DNA of 64,000 bases from contig DAOUKG010000049.1 of NCBI GenBank assembly GCA_034421575.1, positions 1-64,000 on the forward strand, given 5' to 3'. Under the pieces are notes generated by a model that was not told the origin of the DNA, made no database searches, and saw only the letters and a program-made list of their open reading frames with translations. Below, piece by piece: positions 17,353-25,117 of the stretch (the stretch's first letter is position 1; every line of letters begins with the position of its first letter). The DNA comes from VXLM01 sp034421575 (GTDB taxonomy: Bacteria > Chloroflexota > Dehalococcoidia > Lucifugimonadales > VXLM01). Made by a program: the position numbers and the translations under genes.

Positions 17353-17784
17353 GTGATTAGAGGAATCAACCATGCGGGGTTTGTCGTACGAGACCTTGAA
17401 GCTGCCGTCAAGTTCTACGAGGAGATCGTGGGGCTCACTGTTCAGGACAAGCTTGAGCGCACAGGAGGGACGATATCCCAGGTGGTCGGCTACGAGAACT
17501 CCCATTTGAGGATCGCCAAGATGGCGTCCGAGGGTGAGGAGCACTTCCTGGAGCTGATCCAGTACGTCAGTCCTTCCCCGGCGGAACGCGCCTCGGAGGA
17601 GAGAGCGATCATCGGCGGCTGTCACGTGGCTTTCATCGTCGACGACATCCACGCGGCCTTCGACCGAGTGATGGCGAACGGGGCGATCGAGATGAACCCG
17701 CCCGCAAACATAGCGCCCGGAAGATGGGCCTGCTACATGCAAGACCCCGAAGGCAACTGGATCGAATTCATCCAGCAGGACTGA
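17353..17784 (+). CDS. VOC-fold (glyoxalase/epimerase-like) protein
   Basis: A 143-residue vicinal-oxygen-chelate protein made of two beta-alpha-beta-beta-beta modules: 'INHAGFVVRDLEAAVKFYEEIVGL' type first half (metal ligand candidate His7) and 'GGCHVAFIVDDIHAAFDRV' second half, ending 'DPEGNWIEFIQQD' (ligand candidate Glu138). Members include glyoxalase I, methylmalonyl-CoA epimerase and ring-cleavage dioxygenases, so the reaction is not determined. The GTG start follows TTAGGAG. It lies between the kinase and the exporter operon but has no CTTCA promoter of its own, so readthrough from the kinase is possible. Confidence 0.8.
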   Translation: MIRGINHAGFVVRDLEAAVKFYEEIVGLTVQDKLERTGGTISQVVGYENSHLRIAKMASEGEEHFLELIQYVSPSPAERASEERAIIGGCHVAFIVDDIHAAFDRVMANGAIEMNPPANIAPGRWACYMQDPEGNWIEFIQQD

Positions 17785-17973
17785 AGCGTCCGACCTTCTC
17801 CTGCGGTAAGGCAAGGTTACCTACCTGGAATGTTGGATCGAACGGGTGCTAATTCTCCGTCAGGTCATCCAGACACGGGCTAACCTTACCCACCGTACCC
17901 AACCTATCAGTGAAGAACAGAACCGGAATAGCCAACCCATGGCAAGCGGCGTGCGTGGACATCCCCCAGTCTC

Positions 17974-18006
17974 CTTCATAATGTCTTCAAACATTGTCGC
18001 TATAGT
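17974..18006 (+). promoter_or_regulatory. Promoter with phased CTTCA boxes, copy 2
   Basis: CTTCA at 17974-17978 and 17985-17989, starts 11 bases apart, then TATAGT at 18001-18006, eleven bases after the second box. The spacing is identical to the copy at 14189-14221 and the flanks match ('TATAGTGGTATCTCGCAGA' against 'TATAGTGATATCACGCAGA'). It lies about 40 bases upstream of the HlyD-like adaptor gene and so probably controls the whole exporter operon through the neighbouring two-component system. Confidence 0.7.
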
Positions 18007-18047
18007 GGTATCTCGCAGAAGTCAGTTACATCGTTAGAGGATCAGGC

Positions 18048-20765
18048 ATGAACGCACTCAGAAATATCTTGGAACGCATGAAGTCGTGGAGGCTGTGGGC
18101 CGTCGTTGTGATCGTGGTGGCGGCGGGAGCAGGGGGCTACTACGGATTCACCGCGCTGTCCGATTCGAGCGCCGAGGAGGAAGCGGCACAGACGCAGCTG
18201 GTCCCGGTAACTCGCGGCGACCTCGTCAACGACATCAGCGTGACCGGGACCCTGACGTACACCAGCCGCGAGACGGTGACCTTCGGACAGCAGGGTTTCG
18301 TCTCGGACATCGCCGTTTCGGAGGGGGACAGGGTATCCGCCGGCCAGGCGCTGGCCGTTCTGGACGCCGAGACGGTCGCGACCCTGGAGCAGGCAATCGC
18401 ACAGGCTCGAATCAACGTCCGAAATGCTGAGGACACGCTCGACGAGGCAAGGAATCCCTACACGGCTTCGCAGATCGCAAAGGCCGAGGCGGATGTTGCG
18501 AACGCCCGTCTTGACCTCCAAACGGCGGAGGAAGAACTGAGCGAACTTGGCGTGGTCTCACCCGACCTCCTGGCGCAGGCCCGAATCAACGTCTTGAACG
18601 CTCGCGCCGACCTCGATGCCGCCATGGAGAACAAGGTCACCCTGGTCACACCGACGTTCCAGGAGGTCGTGAAGGCCCAATCGGACGCTACCGCCGCCCG
18701 CGTCGATCTCCAGGACGCACAGGAAGAACTGGACGCACTCATCAGCCCGACGCAGGGAGACATCGAAGAGGCTGAGGCCGACGTGACTCAGGCAAGACTC
18801 AACCTTGAGGCAGCCAAAGACTCACTTGAGGAACTCTCAAGCGTAACCGCCGTAGACCTCGCCAAGGCTCAGGCGGCAGTGGCCGACGCGCAGCTCGATC
18901 TGGAAAAAGCGCAGGAGGCGCTTGACGACGCTACCTCTCCGGATACCGCCGAAGATATCGCAGGATTCCAGAGCAACATCGACTCGGCCGAGAGCAATCT
19001 CGCCGGGGCCCTGTTCGATCTACAGACGGTGGAGAGCAACGCCGATGACAGGATTCGAGAGGCTATGGACGAGCTTGATACTGCCCAGGGCGACTATAAC
19101 GCCCTGTTTGAGAAGTGGCTTGGCCTGAACCCAGCCCCGCTGTTCGGGGAGTCCCCCGATGCGATACTCGCGTCGCATGGGGCCGACCTGGAGAGTATCT
19201 TCAATGGTCCACACATCCAGCAGATGCGTTCGCAATTTGAGGTGGGCGTCCTTCGGGACGACCCCGCCACTGCCTGGAACGAGGTGGTGGTGTATTCCTG
19301 GGCGGTCCTGTACCCCGGAGAGGTGCTCGTCGATTGCGGGAGCCTCGAGGCGGGACGCCACCGGGCATGTGTAAGCAGGGAGTTCGACGAAGCCTATGAT
19401 GCCGTCGTCGAACAGACGGCAAATCTCGAAACGGTGCAGGCCGAGGAGGCCGAAAAGATCAGAAAGGCGATGTCCTCCGTTGCGAATCTTGAGGATACCT
19501 TGGAGGAACGACGGCAAGCCCTGAGCGACTACCTCACAGAGGCCGTGTCGTCCGAGTCGGAGATCGAGAGCAGGGTCGAGGCAGTAGGGCTTGCCGAAGC
19601 CACCCTTGCATCACTGAAGGAAGACCTCACCGAACTGAGCGCGGAACCCGATCCGCTCGAACTCGAATCGAGGCAGCAGGCAATCATCGCGGCTGAGACA
19701 AAGTTGGGCGATAGCCTAGAAGCGCTGTCCCAGCTCACGAGCGGCCCGGACGAGCTAACGCTTGAGTCCACGAAGAGGGCAGTCGAAACGGCCGAGGCGA
19801 AGTTGCTCGACGCCGAGGCGGCCTTGTCCGAGTTGATGCAAGCAACAGAGTTGGACCTGGAACTTGCCGACCGGGAGATCGAGCTTGCTCAAGCCAAGCT
19901 CGCCGACGCCGATGATGCACTCGCCGCCCTGCTGGAGGACCCGGATCCCATCGACGTGCAGGTCAGGCAGACCGCAGTGCGGGTGGCCGTCGAGTCGCTC
20001 GCTGACGCTGAAGCGACGCTCGTGGAGTACAACACCGTAGACCAGTTGGAGATCAATCTCCGAGAGGCCGACCTGGTAGCGGCGCAGGCCACTCTTGATA
20101 CAGCCATCGCCGACCTTGAAAGGGCCACGCTGCAGGCGCCCTTCGACGGCGTCGTGATCGCCGTGAACATCGAGGAGGGACGCCAGGTCAACGCCAATAC
20201 CGAGGCTATTGAAATCGCGGACCCGTCCATCGTCGAGGTGAGCGGCTCCGTCGACGAGATCGATGTCCTCTTCCTGCAGATTGGCGCACAGGCATTCGTC
20301 AGCCTTGAGGCGCTGGGCGCTGAGCCTCTTCCGGGAACGGTATCCTCAATCGCCAGCACCGGCACGTCGCAGCAGGGCATTGTGACCTACCCCGTCACGA
20401 TCCGGGTGGACTCATCCGAGAGCGGTCAGTTGCCCGAGGGACTGAGCGCGACGGCGCAGGTCATCATCCGCGAGGAGACCGACTCCGTGCTCGTTCCCCT
20501 GCAGGCCCTTTACGGTTCCGTGCAGGCCCCAACGGTCAGGGTTGTCAGTGGCAACGACATCGTTGAGCGACAGGTCACTCTGGGCATCAGCGACGACTTC
20601 TGGGTCGTCGTCGAGGAGGGCCTCAACGAGGGCGAGACGATCAGCATGGAGGTCGTCGGCAGCAGCACGACCGGATTTGGCGGAATCGGCGCGACCTTCC
20701 GGGCGGTCGGAGGATTCGGAGGGGGCCGCGGCCCCGGCGGTGGCGGCGGTGGCGGAGGTCGCTAA
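18048..20765 (+). CDS. Giant HlyD/MacA-like periplasmic adaptor
   Basis: A 905-residue membrane-fusion protein, over twice the usual 350-450. Order: N-terminal transmembrane anchor (about 14-34); first lipoyl/barrel-sandwich half (about 60-110, 'GFVSDIAVSEGDRVSAGQAL'); a very long alpha-helical coiled coil of Ala/Glu/Asp-rich 'A..DL..A...L' repeats (about 110-690), interrupted at about 354-451 by a non-helical insert with Cys430 and Cys441; second lipoyl half ('LQAPFDGVVIAVNIEEGRQV'); barrel and membrane-proximal domains; and a Gly-rich tail. With the next two genes it forms a MacAB-type exporter. It is preceded by the CTTCA promoter. Confidence 0.82.
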   Translation: MNALRNILERMKSWRLWAVVVIVVAAGAGGYYGFTALSDSSAEEEAAQTQLVPVTRGDLVNDISVTGTLTYTSRETVTFGQQGFVSDIAVSEGDRVSAGQALAVLDAETVATLEQAIAQARINVRNAEDTLDEARNPYTASQIAKAEADVANARLDLQTAEEELSELGVVSPDLLAQARINVLNARADLDAAMENKVTLVTPTFQEVVKAQSDATAARVDLQDAQEELDALISPTQGDIEEAEADVTQARLNLEAAKDSLEELSSVTAVDLAKAQAAVADAQLDLEKAQEALDDATSPDTAEDIAGFQSNIDSAESNLAGALFDLQTVESNADDRIREAMDELDTAQGDYNALFEKWLGLNPAPLFGESPDAILASHGADLESIFNGPHIQQMRSQFEVGVLRDDPATAWNEVVVYSWAVLYPGEVLVDCGSLEAGRHRACVSREFDEAYDAVVEQTANLETVQAEEAEKIRKAMSSVANLEDTLEERRQALSDYLTEAVSSESEIESRVEAVGLAEATLASLKEDLTELSAEPDPLELESRQQAIIAAETKLGDSLEALSQLTSGPDELTLESTKRAVETAEAKLLDAEAALSELMQATELDLELADREIELAQAKLADADDALAALLEDPDPIDVQVRQTAVRVAVESLADAEATLVEYNTVDQLEINLREADLVAAQATLDTAIADLERATLQAPFDGVVIAVNIEEGRQVNANTEAIEIADPSIVEVSGSVDEIDVLFLQIGAQAFVSLEALGAEPLPGTVSSIASTGTSQQGIVTYPVTIRVDSSESGQLPEGLSATAQVIIREETDSVLVPLQALYGSVQAPTVRVVSGNDIVERQVTLGISDDFWVVVEEGLNEGETISMEVVGSSTTGFGGIGATFRAVGGFGGGRGPGGGGGGGGR

Positions 20766-20781
20766 CGGTCGGGCTATACAT

Positions 20782-20802
20782 GGGCAGGTTTCAAACCTGC
20801 CC
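20782..20802. repeat. Palindrome GGGCAGGTTT-C-AAACCTGCCC
   Basis: A perfect 10-bp inverted repeat in the 72-base gap between the adaptor and ATPase genes, followed by CCTACCG. Relatives with the same 'GCCCCTACCG' or 'GCCCCTACG' tail are at 62792-62812 and 40225-40244. As it lies inside an operon without a T-run, it may stabilise mRNA ends or trim downstream expression rather than terminate. Confidence 0.6.
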
Positions 20803-20837
20803 CTACCGAACCATCAATCTGGACACAGCGTAAAAAG

Positions 20838-21563
20838 ATGACTGAAGAACAAGAAAACGTAATCAAGCTGCACGACGTCACCAAGGTCTACCGCATGGGA
20901 GAGATCGAGGTGAACGCCCTGGCCGGTGTCAGCCTGACCATCCGACGCGGAGAGTTGACCGCGATCATGGGGCCGTCGGGCTCGGGGAAATCGACCATGA
21001 TGAACATCATCGGCTGCCTGGACGTGCCCACGTCGGGCAAGTACATCCTCGACGGAGAGGACGTAGGCCGGCTCAGCGACGACCGGCTGGCGGGGATTCG
21101 GAACCGCAAGGTCGGCTTCGTCTTCCAGACGTACAACCTGCTGCCAAGACTGTCGGCCCTGACGAACGTCGAATTGCCTCTGCAATATGGCAACGGTCGA
21201 GGGCGCAGAGAACGGTCGATCGAGGCTCTTGCCCAAGTGGGACTTGCCGACCGGGTGCATCACAAACCGGTCGAGTTGTCCGGTGGTCAGCAACAGCGCG
21301 TCGGCATCGCAAGGGCGCTGGTAAAGGACCCCGCGATACTCCTCGCCGACGAGCCGACGGGGAACCTTGATACCAGGTCGAGCCAGGAGATCATGTGGAT
21401 CATCCAGGAACTGAACCGGCAGTCCGGAATCACCGTCGTCATCGTCACGCACGAGCATGACATCGCGGACCATGCGGCCAGAGTCGTGACCATGCTCGAT
21501 GGCAAGGTGCTCGACGACAAGCGGCAGGAGCCGCTCCTCGTGCCGGAACCGGGCTTGAGCTAG
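20838..21563 (+). CDS. ABC transporter ATP-binding protein (MacB/LolD type)
   Basis: A 241-residue ATPase with Walker A GPSGSGKS (45-52), signature LSGGQQQR, Walker B ILLADEP and the switch His in VIVTHEHD. Its class is that of the MacB/LolD/FtsE subfamily, which couples to FtsX-like permeases. It lies between the HlyD-like adaptor and the MacB-like permease, so it powers that mechanotransmission-type exporter. The ribosome binding site is weak. A palindrome precedes it. Confidence 0.92.
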   Translation: MTEEQENVIKLHDVTKVYRMGEIEVNALAGVSLTIRRGELTAIMGPSGSGKSTMMNIIGCLDVPTSGKYILDGEDVGRLSDDRLAGIRNRKVGFVFQTYNLLPRLSALTNVELPLQYGNGRGRRERSIEALAQVGLADRVHHKPVELSGGQQQRVGIARALVKDPAILLADEPTGNLDTRSSQEIMWIIQELNRQSGITVVIVTHEHDIADHAARVVTMLDGKVLDDKRQEPLLVPEPGLS

Positions 21564-21603
21564 TTCATAGGACTCACACAACACTCACTACAGAATTACC
21601 CAA

Positions 21604-22812
21604 ATGTCACTAATTCAGACCATAAAGACGGCAATTGCATCATTAGGAGCCAACAAGCTCCGCGCCGGACTCGCGCTCTTGGGCATCGTCATAGGCGTGA
21701 CGGCGGTGATCACGCTCATGTCCATCGGTCGCGGCACGACGGAGCAGATTACGGGAATCATCCAGGGGTTGGGCACAAACCTGCTGTTCGTTCAGCCGGA
21801 CGGTGAAGGTCAACTCACCCTTGACGACGCAAGCGCGCTGGTTGACCCCGTGTTCGCGCCCACGGTAATCGCCTCCGCGCCGGAGATACGCACATTCGCA
21901 ACACTCGTCGCGGGACGTGACAACACCAACGCACAGGTGGTCGGCGTCACCCCGGAGTACCTGACCGCAAGAAACCTCGATCTGGCAAGCGGAATGTTCA
22001 TCAGGTTCCCGCACGTAGAGAACAGGGATGAGGTGATCGTGCTTGGCTCGAACATCGCTGAGCAACTCTTTCAGAACCGCGATCCGGTCGGCGAGTACGT
22101 TCGTGTGAACGCGCGTCGGTACCGGGTCATCGGCCTTCTGGAGAGCCAGGGTGGCGGGGGATTCGGCACGTTCGATACTCAGGTCCTGATTCCGATCACC
22201 ACGGCCTACTACCGGCTTAGTAGTGAGCGCACCGCAACCGGCGAGGTCGCGGTCAGCCTCATCAACGTCCAGGTGGGGGACGTGGAGGACATCGACCAGA
22301 GCATCGAGGAGACGAGCGGAGTGCTTCGCCTGCGCCACCGCATCACCGAGGAAGACGACTTCACCGTCATCAGCCAGCAGAGCACCATAGAGACCCTGGA
22401 GGAGACGACGAACACGTTGGTCGTGTTTCTGGGCATCATCGCGGGTATCTCGCTGTTGGTCGGCGGAATCGGGATCATGAACATCATGCTCGTTTCAGTC
22501 ACTGAACGGACGAGGGAGATCGGCATCCGCAAGGCCATGGGAGCAAAGCGTCGTGACATCCTCTTCCAGTTTGTTGCCGAGGCGACTGTGCTGAGCATAG
22601 GAGGCGGCCTCCTGGGCGCGGCGATGGGCTTTTGGATGACCAATGCCATAGACGGCCGTACCCTCGGAGCGCAGACATTCAACACCAGCTTCAGCAACGA
22701 GTTTGCAGCACTGGCGCTGATCGTGTCGGCAGGAATCGGGCTGTTCTTCGGCATCTATCCCGCAGTCCGGGCGTCGAGGCTCCATCCGATAGATGCCCTG
22801 AGGTACGAGTAG
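21604..22812 (+). CDS. MacB-like ABC permease
   Basis: A 402-residue permease with the type VII fold: first transmembrane helix 'LRAGLALLGIVIGVTAVITL' (about 18-40), a large extracytoplasmic domain of about 230 residues, then three C-terminal helices forming the FtsX domain, with the coupling segment 'ERTREIGIRKAMGAKRRDIL'. The ATPase domain is separate (preceding gene), unlike E. coli MacB where it is fused. Together with the adaptor it should export a lipid, peptide or small molecule; the substrate is unknown. Probable regulation is by the CTTCA-box promoter at 17974. Confidence 0.9.
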   Translation: MSLIQTIKTAIASLGANKLRAGLALLGIVIGVTAVITLMSIGRGTTEQITGIIQGLGTNLLFVQPDGEGQLTLDDASALVDPVFAPTVIASAPEIRTFATLVAGRDNTNAQVVGVTPEYLTARNLDLASGMFIRFPHVENRDEVIVLGSNIAEQLFQNRDPVGEYVRVNARRYRVIGLLESQGGGGFGTFDTQVLIPITTAYYRLSSERTATGEVAVSLINVQVGDVEDIDQSIEETSGVLRLRHRITEEDDFTVISQQSTIETLEETTNTLVVFLGIIAGISLLVGGIGIMNIMLVSVTERTREIGIRKAMGAKRRDILFQFVAEATVLSIGGGLLGAAMGFWMTNAIDGRTLGAQTFNTSFSNEFAALALIVSAGIGLFFGIYPAVRASRLHPIDALRYE

Positions 22813-22871
22813 AAGCGCAGCTTCACTCAATGTGAAACATCAGATGAGACAATTGAGCAAGGGAGAACCAC

Positions 22872-23882
22872 ATGAATAGGTTGGCGATTATCATGGCAGG
22901 CGCGATTGCTCTCTCATTGGCCGTTGCCTGCGGGTCGGCGGACGAGGGGAGTGGGACAGGGGCCGCCGCAGCCGCGCAGGTCGCGGACTTGTCGCAGTTC
23001 CCTACGCCGACGAGGTCACAGGCCGCTCCGGCGCAGGAACCGGAACCCACCGCACAGGCCGTGGCCGCCCAAACGCAGGTAGAAGATACCGACGACGACG
23101 GCGGCGAGGCTGCCGAGGTCGAGCCGATGAGCCAGGAGGAGCTGCAGCAACTCCGGGACCGGCTGCGGAGCGGCGAGCTGAGTGAGGAAGAGCGGCAGGA
23201 AGCGATCCAGCGGCTTCGGGCGCAGTTCGGGGGCGGACAGGGAGGCGGCGGTTTCGGCGGGGGCGGCGGCGCCCAGGCGGTCGGTTCCATAGAGAGCGTC
23301 GGAGAGGACAGTGTCACCGTGACGACGGAGCTCGCGACGGTCACGGCGAACTTGGGAGAGAACACCAACATCAGCATCACGTCGATACTCGAACCGTCAG
23401 CACTCACGGAGGGAGCGCAGGTTTCGGTCGTCAGCGAGCGCGTTGACACCAGCACTTTGGCGCGGGTGATCAACGTAGTCCCTGAGGGACAGGCAGGCTT
23501 CGGACGCGGCAGGGGCGCAGGACAAGCCGGACAAGGGGCGCTAGGCGCAGCTCAGGGCGGTCAAGGAGTTGGCGGAGTGCGTCCGCTCTCCGGCACCATC
23601 GAGAGCATAACCGACAGCGGCTTCACGCTCGAAACCCAGCAGGGTCCCCTGCCACTTGCCATGAACGAAGATACCGTCATCATACAGACAAGCCAAGGAA
23701 CCGTTGCCGACCTCGAAGCCGGAATGCAGGTCAGGGTGGCCGGTGTGGAGAGCGAGGACGGAACGATTGAAGCAAGGTTGGTCGCAGTCACGCCGGAGGG
23801 TTTGGAAGACCTTCCAGGCTTGGGCGCAGGTCGCGCCTTCGGCGGTGGTCGAGGCGGCGGTCAGGGAGGCGGAGGCAACTAG
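22872..23882 (+). CDS. Lipoprotein with two DUF5666-like domains
   Basis: A 336-residue lipoprotein: signal peptide with lipobox LAVAC (Cys20), an acidic Gln/Glu-rich linker, and two beta-rich modules starting 'GSIESVGEDSVTVTT' (about 137) and 'GTIESITDSGFTLET' (about 239), each ending 'V.PEG', as in DUF5666. The modules are separated and followed by Gly/Gln-rich low-complexity stretches, like the adaptor's Gly-rich tail. It is the last gene of the exporter operon, ahead of a strong terminator. A role as an envelope partner of the exporter is inference from position. Confidence 0.7.
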   Translation: MNRLAIIMAGAIALSLAVACGSADEGSGTGAAAAAQVADLSQFPTPTRSQAAPAQEPEPTAQAVAAQTQVEDTDDDGGEAAEVEPMSQEELQQLRDRLRSGELSEEERQEAIQRLRAQFGGGQGGGGFGGGGGAQAVGSIESVGEDSVTVTTELATVTANLGENTNISITSILEPSALTEGAQVSVVSERVDTSTLARVINVVPEGQAGFGRGRGAGQAGQGALGAAQGGQGVGGVRPLSGTIESITDSGFTLETQQGPLPLAMNEDTVIIQTSQGTVADLEAGMQVRVAGVESEDGTIEARLVAVTPEGLEDLPGLGAGRAFGGGRGGGQGGGGN

Positions 23883-23937
23883 CCTACGTCCATCAGGCCC
23901 TCATAGAAGACACCATCAAGACATCTTCCTCTAGCGT

Positions 23938-23975
23938 AGCCCCTTGACCGCTGCCAGCCGGTCGAGGGGCTTTTT
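23938..23975 (+). terminator. Rho-independent terminator of the exporter operon
   Basis: A 13-bp stem, AGCCCCTTGACCG (23938-23950) with CGGTCGAGGGGCT (23959-23971, one G-U pair), an 8-base loop and a T-run at 23971-23975. It is 55 bases after the lipoprotein stop and six bases before the end of the convergent minus-strand gene. Confidence 0.85.
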
Positions 23976-23980
23976 CGTGT

Positions 23981-24844
23981 CTAACCAAATAACAGCGCGA
24001 GCGCTGCGAATATTCCCGCGAGGGTTGTGCCGCCAGCCAACATACCGACGCCGGCGGAGTGAAAGTTGTCCAGCTTCGACCGCATGGCTATGAACCCTCC
24101 TGCGATCAGCCCCACCGCTAACGGCGAGACCGTCAGCACACCGGCCAGCGCCATCAATAGGGCTTCCCAGAAGGAAGTACGCACAACTTCGACCGTCTCC
24201 TCCCCAGCCGTCCATTCGTCGTGATGCTGGACATTGAACGTCCCATTCCCGAAGACCGTCATCTCCAAAGACGGGTCGTCACCATGTATGCAGAGGGCCT
24301 GCAGGACCGCACAGAACCTGAACTTTGCCTGACTGAAGACGAGGTACCGCTCCGGCCCCCACTCTCCTTCGGAGACATCGTGGTATCGCTCGAACGCCCA
24401 GAATGGCGCGAGGGCGTCCCAAGACCTTGTCTGGAACGGCGTGTCGACGATTTGGGATCCGTCGCCGCACCATTCGACGCGCTGCGCGTACCTCCACTGC
24501 GGGATGTTGACGAGGCTGCGCGAGTCAACCGCGGGTTCGGCATACCAACACGATTCATCGTCGGCCATGCCGGGCGATCTCGGGAGCGGCGATGCCTGAA
24601 AGTCTCCCGTGACAGGAGCGGGTTCTGAGTAAGACTCGGAGGTGATATAGCCAGGCAAGAGGAAGAGCAGCGCTGCCCCGATCAGCAGCACCAAAACGGC
24701 CACTAAGGCCCAAGGAACGACGGGGGAGAACGTCATGGGACTCAGGCGTTTCGCCGCATAGACCGCAACAATGACTCCTGCCGGAATCGCGGCCAGGATC
24801 GCGAGAATCAGGACAACGGTTACGAAAGTCGCATCAATAGCCAT
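23981..24844 (-). CDS. Membrane protein of unknown function
   Basis: A 287-residue protein I do not recognise. Two transmembrane segments lie at about 5-29 and 44-66, a soluble domain of about 150 residues with four Cys (in 'DESCWYAEP', 'RVEWCGDG', 'FRFCAVLQALC') follows, then two C-terminal segments (about 231-255 and 265-286). Cysteines in what is probably an extracytoplasmic domain could form disulfides. It converges on the exporter terminator and has no obvious operon partner. Confidence 0.65.
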   Translation of the reverse strand: MAIDATFVTVVLILAILAAIPAGVIVAVYAAKRLSPMTFSPVVPWALVAVLVLLIGAALLFLLPGYITSESYSEPAPVTGDFQASPLPRSPGMADDESCWYAEPAVDSRSLVNIPQWRYAQRVEWCGDGSQIVDTPFQTRSWDALAPFWAFERYHDVSEGEWGPERYLVFSQAKFRFCAVLQALCIHGDDPSLEMTVFGNGTFNVQHHDEWTAGEETVEVVRTSFWEALLMALAGVLTVSPLAVGLIAGGFIAMRSKLDNFHSAGVGMLAGGTTLAGIFAALALLFG

Positions 24845-24978
24845 AGCCGTGCACCACCTTGCGGGGTTCTGCTACCGCCGGCCGACATCCGACGAGTCGC
24901 TGCGGCGTGGGTGCTTGTCTGTCGCAAATTCGCTTACTCTACGATAGTGGGGCGCTCGTACTGTGTCAAAAGCACGGC

Positions 24979-25089
24979 AACTGTTCAGAGTTGATGAGGC
25001 GAACACCCCTTACCCCTGTGGATACCCGCTTTCGCGGGTATGACGGTGGCTGTGTATGCGCCGAGGGATCTCACGAAGTCTGAACAGTT
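24979..25089. mobile_element. MITE-like element, family A, best-preserved copy
   Basis: A 111-bp unit with perfect 11-bp terminal inverted repeats AACTGTTCAGA (24979-24989) and TCTGAACAGTT (25079-25089), an inner palindrome 'ATACCCGC...GCGGGTAT' (about 25022-25041), and a GACGGTGGCTGTGT tail motif shared with copies near 43466, 46813 and 62680. It occupies the gap just downstream of argG and could influence its 3' end. Confidence 0.7.
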
Positions 25090-25117
25090 ACAAAGCAAGG
25101 TATTACCTATGGCGGGC

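Noticed and set aside
20782..20802. Transcription terminator inside the exporter operon
   Set aside because: The palindrome has no T-run and belongs to a dispersed family with a CCCCTACCG tail.
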